Of a stretch of DNA of 29,993 bases, positions 8,323 through 15,295 are shown piece after piece. The stretch comes from CAYSRJ01 sp964525675 (GTDB taxonomy: Bacteria; Spirochaetota; B62-G9; DRHN01). A model generated the notes under the pieces. That model was not told where the DNA came from. It searched no databases and was given only the letters and a program-made list of their open reading frames with translations. The translations under genes were made by a program, and so were the position numbers. Each line of letters begins with the position of its first letter. The stretch's first letter is position 1. The DNA lies in the NCBI GenBank assembly GCA_964525675.1, contig CAZGJW010000023.1, forward strand, positions 1 to 29,993, written 5' to 3'.

Positions 8323-8405
8323 TTTTAAGTAACTCCAAATAAGTTATTTTTTGATACATCCCGCCAGGGATACATCCCGCAAGGGACGTACGCCACTTTA
8401 GAAAA
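8323..8405 (+). repeat. Dispersed intergenic repeat, copy 2
   Basis: It begins TTTTAAGTAACTCCAAATAA and reaches TTTTTTGATAC at 8357, then has two near-identical phrases, ATCCCGCCAGGGATAC and ATCCCGCAAGGGACGTAC, each able to form a short CCC/GGG hairpin, and ends CGCCACTTTA. It lies between sppA and the large envelope gene, and on the minus strand it falls in the predicted 5' leader of the envelope gene, directly before its ribosome site. Confidence 0.6.
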
Positions 8406-8426
8406 AGACAGATGACCTGTATAGCC

Positions 8427-8445
8427 AGTATAGCACATATTGTGC
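8427..8445 (-). promoter_or_regulatory. Extended -10 promoter element with overlapping inverted repeat
   Basis: On the minus strand TGCTATACT (8435-8427) is an extended -10 (TGn followed by TATACT) about 115 bases before the large envelope gene. No good -35 lies at the usual distance, which fits the extended type. GCACA TAT TGTGC (8433-8445) is a 5-base inverted repeat overlapping the upstream edge and could be an operator. The transcript would include repeat copy 2 in its leader. Confidence 0.4.
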
Positions 8446-8529
8446 GATTTTTTACCATCTTTCTATGGTCGAAAACAGGTTTGTTAGCAGCCCGCATCAT
8501 AACGTATATTTGTGAGGTTGCCGGTGGTG

Positions 8530-9627
8530 TTATTTTGAAAACGGCACTCCATCCAGTATATAGTAGAATGCAGGGGACTCTGTTGCAGTATTATGTATCG
8601 TATCCTGCAAAAACAGTCCAGTCAGTATGTGCGGCATTTTAATCTTATATGAAAACTGCCCGAGTTTTTCGAGAAGTCCTCTCCCTCGTGTAAACTCAAC
8701 AATTGCGGGAGTAGTGATGCCCGCTATATCGGATAGTATCTTTACAGCGTCCTGCATGTGGCCGACCTGGTCGACAAGTCCGAGGGCTCGAGCATCTTCT
8801 GCCAGGTAAAGCCGGCCATCGGCAAGCTTTACCACCTGATCACGGGTCAGGCCTTTCCTGCCCTCCGCCACTGCATCTATGAACCGGTCAAGAAGACGGT
8901 CGACAATATTTTGATTCCAGGCGAGCTCTTCCCTGTCTACCTCCTTGAAGGGAGACATCGAGTCTTTGTGTTTGCTCGACTTGACCGCAACATACTCGAT
9001 TCCGTATTTATCCATAAGCCCTTTAAAATTGAAATTATACATTATAACTCCGATACTGCCGGTAAGCGCAGTCGGGTACGCGACGATCTCATCGGTGGCT
9101 GAGGCGATATAGTATCCACCGGAAGCCGCCATCTGTTTGATAAAGCTGACAACGGGAATCCCGCTTTGAGCGCGAAAATCCATGATCGCATTGTAGAGAA
9201 TGTCGCTTGCCGTTACACTCCCACCCGGACTTTCAATCACGAGCAGCACGCCCCGTATGTTTTTATCCTCACGTATGATGTTCAGCCTATTACGCACCGC
9301 ATTTACAGGATTTTCAACATAACCGAACATGCCGTCAGTGGAATCATACTCTGAAATAACGCCGTTTACCCATATCACCGCGATCTCATCGGAGGAATCT
9401 GGATTGGAGAATGGGAATTTTTCATCTGCATATATCTTAGTATACCCCTTTTGGACGAACTCCCTGTCCTTCTGAGCAGTTATAAGGCCCATAACCACAA
9501 CAACGATAATCAGAACAATATTTAAAAGGACACTGATGGCAAATATCCCCGCAAGAACGGCTTTAACAATTATGTCGAGCCAGTTTTTTCTACGGGTTTT
9601 TTTGGTTTCATTATCACCATTGTACAT
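8530..9627 (-). CDS. sppA: Signal peptide peptidase SppA (membrane-anchored serine protease, S49)
   Basis: The 365-residue protein has a charged N-terminus, one long hydrophobic anchor (about 17-50) and an S49 protease domain outside the membrane. It should degrade leftover signal peptides and perhaps other membrane peptides. Seen: VLLVIESPGGSVTASD (127-142), the nucleophile in KQMAASGGYYIAS (Ser169) and the general base in VKSSKHKDSMSP (Lys221). The Ser-to-Lys distance of 52 residues equals that in Bacillus subtilis SppA (147 to 199), so the dyad is intact; it is the short single-domain form, not the E. coli double one. The ATG at 9627 has GGGAGAGGG 9 bases before it and a strong promoter 24 bases upstream of the start. 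It appears to be its own transcription unit, preceding the envelope gene. Confidence 0.94.
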   Translation of the reverse strand: MYNGDNETKKTRRKNWLDIIVKAVLAGIFAISVLLNIVLIIVVVVMGLITAQKDREFVQKGYTKIYADEKFPFSNPDSSDEIAVIWVNGVISEYDSTDGMFGYVENPVNAVRNRLNIIREDKNIRGVLLVIESPGGSVTASDILYNAIMDFRAQSGIPVVSFIKQMAASGGYYIASATDEIVAYPTALTGSIGVIMYNFNFKGLMDKYGIEYVAVKSSKHKDSMSPFKEVDREELAWNQNIVDRLLDRFIDAVAEGRKGLTRDQVVKLADGRLYLAEDARALGLVDQVGHMQDAVKILSDIAGITTPAIVEFTRGRGLLEKLGQFSYKIKMPHILTGLFLQDTIHNTATESPAFYYILDGVPFSK

Positions 9628-9650
9628 GTAAGGTTTCCCTCTCCCTATTT

Positions 9651-9679
9651 ATAATACGGTACGAAACGATTCATGTCAA
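9651..9679 (-). promoter_or_regulatory. Strong sigma-70-type promoter for sppA
   Basis: On the minus strand TTGACA (9679-9674), a 17-base spacer and TATTAT (9656-9651) form a near-consensus promoter. Transcription would begin about 15-20 bases before the sppA start codon, giving a short leader that still contains the ribosome site. Confidence 0.75.
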
Positions 9680-9821
9680 ATAATGTCGACTATTTCATGT
9701 TTCTCTTTTACCTGTGTAGGCAGTGTGAAGATGCAGGGTTATCGGAGGTTTTTTGCGCGCAGTTATCTCATGGTATGAAAAAATGTAAGCTCTTCTAACA
9801 AACACGATATCACCGCTTCCA

Positions 9822-10754
9822 TCAGAAAAATAGTCTTCTTATCTGGAGAATACCGAGCGCTATGATGAAAGATGCGGTCGGTGTGCTCAACCATCCAAGC
9901 GCAATTTTGCCGAACACCTTCAGGTTTACCGATTTACCCGATTTCACCAGGCCCACACCCATAACCGCACCGACAATAGCCTGTGACGTCGAAACCGGCA
10001 CACCGATAAATGTAAATATATGAACGGTGATATCCTGCCCGAGTACTGCAACGAGCGCGGCAAAGTCGCTCATCTTCGTTATTCTGCTGCCCACCGTTCT
10101 CATTACCGGCTTGCTGTATGTTATGACACCGAGCCCTATTGATAGCCCGCCGATCACCGACGCTGCTACCGGAGTCAGCATTCCCGCTCTGACGAAAACC
10201 CCGGTTGCATTGGCAACGTTGTTCGCGCCCAATGTATAGGATCCATATATGCCGGCAATTAGAAAACCAATCCTCATCATCAAGGACCACACGCGGATAT
10301 TCTTTACCCGTCCCTCTAAAAGCCAGCCAAGCACTTTGTACAGGCCGTACGATACAACCGCCGCGGTTATCGGGTTCAGCACCCAGCTCAAAAGAACCTT
10401 TACGAGTATCCTGAGGTCAACTCCTCCGGATGTAAGGCCGATTGCAAGTATGGAGCCGACAATCGCCTGAGAGGTGGAGACCGGTAGCGCAAGCACGGTC
10501 AACACGTTTATCGTAATCGCTGCGGCGAGCGATGCAATAAACGCCATTGTAATATCCATGTCAGTAAGCCCGCCGAGGGTTTTAATACCCCGCGCCCCCT
10601 CCAGGTAAGCCCCGATAAGGACAAACACAGCGGTCAGTATCACCGCTGTCCTGTATCTGATGACACCGGTGGATACCCCGGTCCCGAATATATTTGCTGC
10701 ATCGTTCGAGCCGAGGCCCCACCCAAGGTAGATTCCGGCAATTATTCTAAACAT
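9822..10754 (-). CDS. PiT-family inorganic phosphate transporter
   Basis: The 310-residue, very hydrophobic protein should take up phosphate with a cation (H+ or Na+) across the inner membrane. The internal duplication of PiT is clear: GSNDAAN (15-21) with PVSTSQAIVG (91-100), and GANNVAN (176-182) with PVSTSQAIVG again (253-262). It lacks the long cytoplasmic loop of E. coli PitA and matches the compact form. The ATG at 10754 lacks a good ribosome site but overlaps the end of a small upstream ORF with a good one, so translation may be coupled. No PhoU/DUF47 partner gene is adjacent. It is divergent from an ABC transporter operon, and the region between carries Pho-box-like repeats and a terminator-type leader, which points to control by phosphate. 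The ion coupled is unknown. Confidence 0.9.
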   Translation of the reverse strand: MFRIIAGIYLGWGLGSNDAANIFGTGVSTGVIRYRTAVILTAVFVLIGAYLEGARGIKTLGGLTDMDITMAFIASLAAAITINVLTVLALPVSTSQAIVGSILAIGLTSGGVDLRILVKVLLSWVLNPITAAVVSYGLYKVLGWLLEGRVKNIRVWSLMMRIGFLIAGIYGSYTLGANNVANATGVFVRAGMLTPVAASVIGGLSIGLGVITYSKPVMRTVGSRITKMSDFAALVAVLGQDITVHIFTFIGVPVSTSQAIVGAVMGVGLVKSGKSVNLKVFGKIALGWLSTPTASFIIALGILQIRRLFF

Positions 10755-10845
10755 ACACGGTACCGATAGCCAGAGATTCGATCTTACTATTTAAAAAATC
10801 CAACGATGTCTGAAGAAATTCGGGGAAATCCATATAAAATCTCAC
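10747..10845 (-). CDS. Candidate 32-residue leader ORF overlapping the PiT start
   Basis: A GTG at 10845 has GAGAGGG exactly 7 bases before it and opens a 32-codon frame (an internal ATG at 10833 gives 28). It contains the phrases MDFPEFLQTSLDFL and SKIESLAIG and ends TAT GTT TAG; the PiT ATG lies inside TATGTTTAG, an 8-base overlap. This is the classic layout of translational coupling and would explain the missing ribosome site of PiT. The peptide could be an amphipathic helix or simply a coupling device. I do not recognise it. It may not be made; confidence is limited by its size. Confidence 0.4.
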   Translation of the reverse strand: MRFYMDFPEFLQTSLDFLNSKIESLAIGTVYV

Positions 10846-10886
10846 AAAAAATCCCTCTCAATGGAAAAATTCCCGAAAAGTCTTCG

Positions 10887-10964
10887 AAAAAACAGAAAGA
10901 GCAGTTCAACTCGAACCGCCCTTTCTATCCAATCCCGATACACAGATTTTAACTGCCGCTCTTT
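10887..10964 (-). terminator. Intrinsic terminator with a competing upstream segment (putative attenuator in the PiT leader)
   Basis: On the minus strand, bases 10926-10913 (AGAAAGGGCGGTTC) and 10907-10894 (GAACTGCTCTTTCT) form a 14-pair stem (two G-U) with a 5-base loop, then G and six T (10892-10887): a strong intrinsic terminator. Upstream, 10964-10951 (AAAGAGCGGCAGTT) can pair with the same 3' arm over 11 bases with a 3-base bulge, which would break the terminator. Such mutually exclusive stems are the mark of attenuators and riboswitches. It lies ~40 bases before the leader ORF and pointing toward PiT. It could instead end a small RNA. No known aptamer was recognised. Confidence 0.6.
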
Positions 10965-11017
10965 AAAAAAGATTGACCATCCTGATTAATAATTGTACAA
11001 TAAATTCACTCTAAATA

Positions 11018-11053
11018 TTAACACTTTTTTGACAGAATATTAACAACTATAAT
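11018..11053. promoter_or_regulatory. Pho-box-like triple direct repeat next to a -10 element
   Basis: TTAACA (11018-11023), TTGACA (11029-11034) and TTAACA (11040-11045) are separated by exactly 5 bases each, an 11-bp period, followed by TATAAT (11048-11053). On the other strand the units read TTGTTAATATT, CTGTCAAAAAA and GTGTTAATATT, close to the enteric Pho box unit CTGTCAWAWAW; the plus-strand form matches the Bacillus PhoP repeat TTHACA except for the G of the middle unit. TATAAT lacks a correctly spaced -35 (the TTGACA is only 13 bases away), as expected for an activator-dependent promoter. It lies between PiT (minus) and the ABC operon (plus) and could serve both. Confidence 0.5.
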
Positions 11054-11110
11054 CGGCAATCACAAGTATTTATGAAAGAATCTTAAAATAACTTTTAAGG
11101 AGGTTCACAA

Positions 11111-12166
11111 ATGAAGAGAGTGGTTGTTTTTCTCGTTGTTTTCATGCTGGTTTTTCCGGTTCTCCTGTTTGCCGGAGGTCAAAAGGCAACCGGAGGCAAA
11201 GCAGTTGAGGAGGGAAACGAGATTACGCTGTATACATCACTGGAGACTGATGAAACCGAAGATTACATCAAGGCTGCGGAAGCAACAACCGGTTTGAAGA
11301 TAAACTGGACCCGTTTCTCCACGGGAGTTCTCGGCGCGAAGCTTCTTGCAGAGAAAGAAAATCCGCAGGCAGATCTGGTATACGGCTGGGCCGTTACCTA
11401 CCTGATGGATTTCACACAGAGGGGTTTCTTCGAGTCGTATGTTCCAAAAGAGGGCGATAAGATTCCTGCTCAATTCAAGGATCCCAACGACTACTGGTAC
11501 GCAATCGACCTGTACCTTGCCGCATTCTGTGTGAATACTGAAAAGCTCAATGAATACGGGCTCCCCATGCCGACCTCATGGGCAGATCTCACCAACCCGG
11601 TATATGCCGGCCATCTCATTATGCCAAACCCCGCAAGCTCCGGAACTGGATTTCTGCAGGTAGCCGGTATTCTTGAAACAATGGATCCCGACTACAAAAA
11701 CAAAACAATCGAAGAAAACAAGGGGTGGGAATTTCTTGAAAAGCTCGACAAGAACATGGGTCAGTACATCAAGAGCGGCTCACGTCCTGCAAAGTACGCT
11801 GCTGCCGGTGAGTATGTAATCGGCGCATCTTTCGCGTTTGTCATTGCGAACCTTAAAAAAGAGGGCAAGCCGGTTGAGATGGTGCTTCCCGCCGAAGGCA
11901 GCGCATACGAGCTCGAGGCAAACGCTCTCATGAAAGGGGCTAAGCATCCGAACAATGCGAAGAAATTCCTGGATTGGGCGCTTTCCGACGAAGCCATGAA
12001 ACTCTACGCCAAATGGAAAGTCGGTGTGACCAAACCCGGTATTCCGCCCACACGGCCGGATCTGCCGAAACTCGAAGACATCAAGCTCATTCCGATGGAC
12101 TTCGACTGGCAGTCTGCAAACAGAGGCGATATCCTCATTACCTGGCAGGACAAGTTCCTGAGATAA
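11111..12166 (+). CDS. ABC transporter substrate-binding protein (AfuA/FbpA/PhnS-like family)
   Basis: The 351-residue exported protein (signal peptide 1-21, LLFAGG) is the binding component of the following ABC transporter. Features of the family: ITLYTSLETDETEDYIKAAE (38-57), TGVLGAKLLAEKENPQADLVYG (71-92), a SGTG ligand loop in NPASSGTGF (173-181), and HPNNAKKFLDWALSDEAMKLY (279-299). The family includes ferric-binding FbpA, but the tandem tyrosines that hold iron there are missing: the equivalent stretch reads EYVIGASFAF (234-243). Relatives that bind sugar phosphates (AfuA) or aminoethylphosphonate (PhnS) also lack them. With a Pho-box-like site upstream and a phosphate transporter opposite, a phosphorus ligand seems more likely than iron. 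AAGGAGG lies 7 bases before the ATG. A strong terminator follows, which should make this protein more abundant than the membrane parts. Confidence 0.85.
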   Translation: MKRVVVFLVVFMLVFPVLLFAGGQKATGGKAVEEGNEITLYTSLETDETEDYIKAAEATTGLKINWTRFSTGVLGAKLLAEKENPQADLVYGWAVTYLMDFTQRGFFESYVPKEGDKIPAQFKDPNDYWYAIDLYLAAFCVNTEKLNEYGLPMPTSWADLTNPVYAGHLIMPNPASSGTGFLQVAGILETMDPDYKNKTIEENKGWEFLEKLDKNMGQYIKSGSRPAKYAAAGEYVIGASFAFVIANLKKEGKPVEMVLPAEGSAYELEANALMKGAKHPNNAKKFLDWALSDEAMKLYAKWKVGVTKPGIPPTRPDLPKLEDIKLIPMDFDWQSANRGDILITWQDKFLR

Positions 12167-12186
12167 GAGGCATACATCCTATACAC

Positions 12187-12234
12187 AGGACGTTTTGTTT
12201 CCGGAAAAACGGACAAAACGTCCTGCATTTTTTT
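12187..12234 (+). terminator. Strong intrinsic terminator after the binding-protein gene
   Basis: AGGACGTTTTGT (12187-12198) and ACAAAACGTCCT (12213-12224) form a perfect 12-pair stem with a 14-base loop, followed after GCA by seven T (12228-12234). It lies 20 bases after the stop codon and 262 bases before the ATPase gene. It should end most transcripts after the binding protein, with some read-through or a second promoter serving the ATPase and permease. Confidence 0.85.
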
Positions 12235-12257
12235 ATGCGGATTGGGAAAAGCTCTTA

Positions 12258-12399
12258 AATCAGAAGCGACGTGAATCCCCCCAGGGAATGTCGCTTCGCG
12301 GCTAAGTATCGAAACTAACTTATTCGAAGTTACTTAAAAGTGGCTTACGTCCTCTCGGACCGAATATCATAAAGTAACTTCGCGAGAAGTTACTTAGAA
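12258..12399 (-). repeat. Dispersed intergenic repeat, copy 3 (tandem pair)
   Basis: On the minus strand this holds two heads in tandem. Unit A starts TTCTAAGTAACTTC at 12399; its head is a perfect 10-pair hairpin AAGTAACTTC/GAAGTTACTT (12372-12381 with 12386-12395, 4-base loop), and it ends GGACGTAAGCCACTTTT. Unit B starts TTTTAAGTAACTTCGAATAA at 12339 and reaches TTTCGATAC at 12306, about 85% identical to copy 2 with one gap, followed by a GAAGCGAC/GTCGCTTC stem (12263-12270 with 12290-12297). It lies between the terminator of the binding-protein gene and the ATPase gene. Confidence 0.6.
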
Positions 12400-12445
12400 G
12401 CTGGTTTTCAATCAAGAGCAAAGTACTACCGGCGGTGAGCGGCAT

Positions 12446-12481
12446 TATCCTGACGAAAATCATGAGGATAACGTCTTTTTA
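12446..12481 (+). promoter_or_regulatory. Weak terminator-like hairpin before the ATPase gene
   Basis: TTATCCT (12446-12452) pairs with AGGATAA (12466-12472) and is followed by CGTC and five T (12477-12481), ending four bases before the ribosome site of the ATPase. GACG (12453-12456) could instead pair with CGTC (12473-12476), which excludes the first stem. It could be a second, weak attenuation point between the binding protein and the membrane components. The stem is AT-rich, so support is modest. Confidence 0.25.
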
Positions 12482-12496
12482 ACCGGGGAGGCCTGA

Positions 12497-13597
12497 ATGG
12501 GAAAAGATATTGTGCTTGAAAATATTACGAAGAAGTTCGACAAGATTGTCGCTGTTCGCGATATGAACCTTCAGGTGAATGAGGGAGAGTTTGTGTGCTT
12601 TCTCGGCCCCTCAGGGTGCGGTAAAACAACCACCCTTCGCATGATAGCGGGATTTGAAACACCAACAAAGGGAATCATTCGATACAAAGGCGAGGTCATC
12701 AACGATGTCATTCCACAGAAGAGAAACTTCGGTATCGTGTTTCAGTCCTATGCTCTCTTTCCCCACATGACCGTCCGTGAAAATGTTGGATTCGGTCTGA
12801 AAATGAGAAAAGTTCCAAAATCCAAAATCGACTCGCGGGTCGACGAGCTGCTAGAGCTGGTGGGGCTTTCCGACCAGAAGAAAAAATACCCGCCGGAGCT
12901 TTCCGGAGGCCAGCAACAGAGGGTAGCACTCATCCGCAGTCTAGCGACCTATCCGGAGATTCTTCTCCTCGATGAACCGCTTTCCGCACTCGATGCAAAG
13001 ATCAGGGTCAACCTGCGGGCTGAGATAAAGAGGGTACAGACGGAGCTCGGCATCACCATGATATACGTCACCCACGACCAGGAAGAAGCGCTCTCGATTT
13101 CCGACCGGGTCATCGTGATGAATAGGGGATTCATCGAGCAGGTCGACAAACCGATTGAAATATATAAGAACCCAAAATCTAGATTTGTCGCGGATTTTGT
13201 CGGTACCTCCAACTTTTTTGAAGGCGAGCTCAAAAAGCACACTGTTGTGAATGATAAAACCGGAATCTCATTCAATGTCACCTCCGACGCGCTCAAAGCC
13301 GCCGGTGCAGCATCCGGGGCTGTTACACTTTCGATACGGCCTGAAAAAATCGTCCTCCTTTCAGACGGGAAAAATGTGCCGGCCGATTTCGACAGGGCCA
13401 ACATCAAAAAAGGCACCATCGAGGTCGTCACATTTCTCGGTGTCATCGTCCGCTCGCTCGTCCAACTGGCCGGTCAGCGCATAATCGTCGATATAACAGA
13501 AACAGAGTTCGAAGAGCGGCGTATCAGCATGAGAGATACCGTTTCCTTCTATTTCCCGCCAGGTGATTTTCTCGCATTCAGGGGCGAGGGGGCATGA
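12497..13597 (+). CDS. ABC transporter ATP-binding protein (FbpC/PotA/PhnT type)
   Basis: The 366-residue cytoplasmic ATPase powers the adjacent permease. All nucleotide-binding elements are intact: Walker A GPSGCGKTT (37-45), Q-loop Gln83 in VFQSYALFPHM, signature LSGGQ (135-139), Walker B ILLLDE (155-160), D-loop SALD and switch His193 in YVTHDQEEAL. The region after about 240 is a TOBE-type regulatory domain (LSIRPEKIVLL). Its closest functional classes are the importers for iron, polyamines and phosphonates. The start has GGGGAGG five bases before the ATG. Its stop overlaps the permease start (ATGA), so the two are translationally coupled. It is 330 bases from the binding-protein gene, with a terminator and a repeat pair between. 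Confidence 0.93.
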   Translation: MGKDIVLENITKKFDKIVAVRDMNLQVNEGEFVCFLGPSGCGKTTTLRMIAGFETPTKGIIRYKGEVINDVIPQKRNFGIVFQSYALFPHMTVRENVGFGLKMRKVPKSKIDSRVDELLELVGLSDQKKKYPPELSGGQQQRVALIRSLATYPEILLLDEPLSALDAKIRVNLRAEIKRVQTELGITMIYVTHDQEEALSISDRVIVMNRGFIEQVDKPIEIYKNPKSRFVADFVGTSNFFEGELKKHTVVNDKTGISFNVTSDALKAAGAASGAVTLSIRPEKIVLLSDGKNVPADFDRANIKKGTIEVVTFLGVIVRSLVQLAGQRIIVDITETEFEERRISMRDTVSFYFPPGDFLAFRGEGA

Positions 13598-15288
13598 TGA
13601 ACAGACAGGAAGAGCTCACAATAAAACCCGTGCGCACCGTACTTCCAGATCAGGTGGTGGCCTACATCATTATTTCCGTTATCTTTGTATATTTTTTATT
13701 TTTTCTGCTGTATCCCCTCGTGCAGATCTTGAAGACGAGCATCACCACAGAGAGCGGGTTTACCCTTTCCAACTACGTCGAGTACTTCGGAAAGGCACGC
13801 ATACGAAGATCCCTCTGGAACAGCTTTTATGTCGCCAGTATCACAACTATCATCACTACGATTATGGCGTTTCTCGTTGCCTATGCGATTACCAGAACCA
13901 CCATACGGGGAAAATCGTTTCATAAGTCAGTCTCCTCGCTTCCGCTCATGGCGCCGTCGGTTGTGCAGGCGCTTGCCCTGATATCACTTTTCGGGAGAAA
14001 CGGCCTTATCACAAACTGGTTCAGCGGAAAATGGGACATCTACGGCGCGCCCGGCATCATCATCTCCGAGATCTTTTACTGCTTTCCCTACGCCCTTCTA
14101 ATCCTTATAACGACACTCTCCGCAGTGGATACGCGCATGAACGAGGCAGCCGAATCCCTGGGCGCAGGTCCCTTGACCGTCTTTTCAAGGATAACCATTC
14201 CGTCGGCACGCTACGGTATCTTTTCTGCAGCAGCCCTTGCATTCAACCTCACCATCACCGACTTCGGAAACCCGATTGTAATAGGCGGTAACTACAACGT
14301 ACTTGCAACCGAGATTTACACCCAGGTCGAGGGAATGCAGAGGTTCGACCTGGGCGCCACGATCAGCGTAATACTGCTGGTGCCGGCAGTGCTTGCCTTT
14401 GTTCTCAACAACTATTTTACCAAGCGAAACTATTCACTCATAAGCGGAGCCGCACGGCCGTTTCTCAGACCGTCCAGCATTTCGAAGAAGGCGCTCTTCT
14501 CCACGATCTCTTTCATCATATCAGGCGCGATTGTCATTATTTTTCTCACCATACTGTGGACATCGATTGTTGATGTGTGGGGCGGCCGATCCGGAGAATC
14601 GAAACAGATACTGAAATGGCTCACCAGCTTCAGCACCCGTCACTACAACTTTGCGCACCGCGGCAGGTCGATTTCCGTGGTATGGACGAGTTTCTGGATC
14701 TCGATTATCGTCGCCTTATTCGGAGGGTGGCTGACGTTGATCACCGGATATATCGTCGAAAAGAGAAAACCCCACGGCAATCAGCTTCTGTACCTCATCA
14801 CTGTTTTGCCGGCTGCGATTCCCGGTCTCGTTCTCGGTCTCGGGTACATTCTTGCGTTCGTCAAGGTCAACTGGCTTTACTACAAGGCATCGATAATTAT
14901 ACTCAATATCATTGTCGCAAATTTCACCCTCGGCATGCTCTCGACAATGACGAATATGAAAAATATCGATAAATCGGTGGATGAAGCCGCCACATCCCTC
15001 GGCGCAGACCTGCCGAAATCATTTTTTCAGGTGATTTTTCCCCTGAGCAGGATCAGCTTCTGGAACAACGTACTCTTCTTCTTCGAGCGGAGCATGGTTA
15101 CCATCAGCGCTGTTATCTTTCTTGTTTCACCGAAGACACAGCTTGCATCGATTACCATCATCCATCTGATCGACGACGGGTACGTCGAAAGCGCCTGCGC
15201 CATGTCTACGATCGTGGTAGGGATTGTCGTTATCGTGCACGTTATCTTTCTCTCTATTTTCAAGAAGAAGGGCATTAAAATAATGTAA
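13594..15288 (+). CDS. ABC transporter permease, fused two-domain type (FbpB/PhnU-like)
   Basis: The 564-residue inner-membrane protein has about 12 membrane segments in two similar halves and forms the whole channel by itself. Each half has the EAA loop that docks the ATPase: EAAESLGAGPLTVFSRITIP in the first half and EAATSLGADLPKSFFQVIFP in the second. Both halves begin with a long periplasmic segment before the core (for example FTLSNYVEYFGKARIRRSLWNS). Fused permeases of this size accompany FbpABC, AfuABC and the second type of aminoethylphosphonate transporter. It overlaps the ATPase gene by 4 bases; a second ATG at 13597 is equally possible as start. The next gene begins 8 bases after its stop. 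Confidence 0.92.
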   Translation: MMNRQEELTIKPVRTVLPDQVVAYIIISVIFVYFLFFLLYPLVQILKTSITTESGFTLSNYVEYFGKARIRRSLWNSFYVASITTIITTIMAFLVAYAITRTTIRGKSFHKSVSSLPLMAPSVVQALALISLFGRNGLITNWFSGKWDIYGAPGIIISEIFYCFPYALLILITTLSAVDTRMNEAAESLGAGPLTVFSRITIPSARYGIFSAAALAFNLTITDFGNPIVIGGNYNVLATEIYTQVEGMQRFDLGATISVILLVPAVLAFVLNNYFTKRNYSLISGAARPFLRPSSISKKALFSTISFIISGAIVIIFLTILWTSIVDVWGGRSGESKQILKWLTSFSTRHYNFAHRGRSISVVWTSFWISIIVALFGGWLTLITGYIVEKRKPHGNQLLYLITVLPAAIPGLVLGLGYILAFVKVNWLYYKASIIILNIIVANFTLGMLSTMTNMKNIDKSVDEAATSLGADLPKSFFQVIFPLSRISFWNNVLFFFERSMVTISAVIFLVSPKTQLASITIIHLIDDGYVESACAMSTIVVGIVVIVHVIFLSIFKKKGIKIM

Positions 15289-15295
15289 TGAAACC

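Noticed and set aside
8168..8500. 110-codon minus-strand frame overlapping the start of the large envelope gene
   Set aside because: It reads through the promoter and repeat copy 2 and into the envelope gene in another frame; no homology or ribosome site.
11029..11053. TTGACA and TATAAT as an ordinary sigma-70 promoter
   Set aside because: The spacer is 13 bases, far below the usual 16-18; TTGACA is better explained as the middle unit of the 11-bp repeats.
12742..13446. Several long open frames on the strand opposite the ATPase gene
   Set aside because: They are antisense shadows of the strongly conserved ATPase and show no protein-family motifs or ribosome sites.
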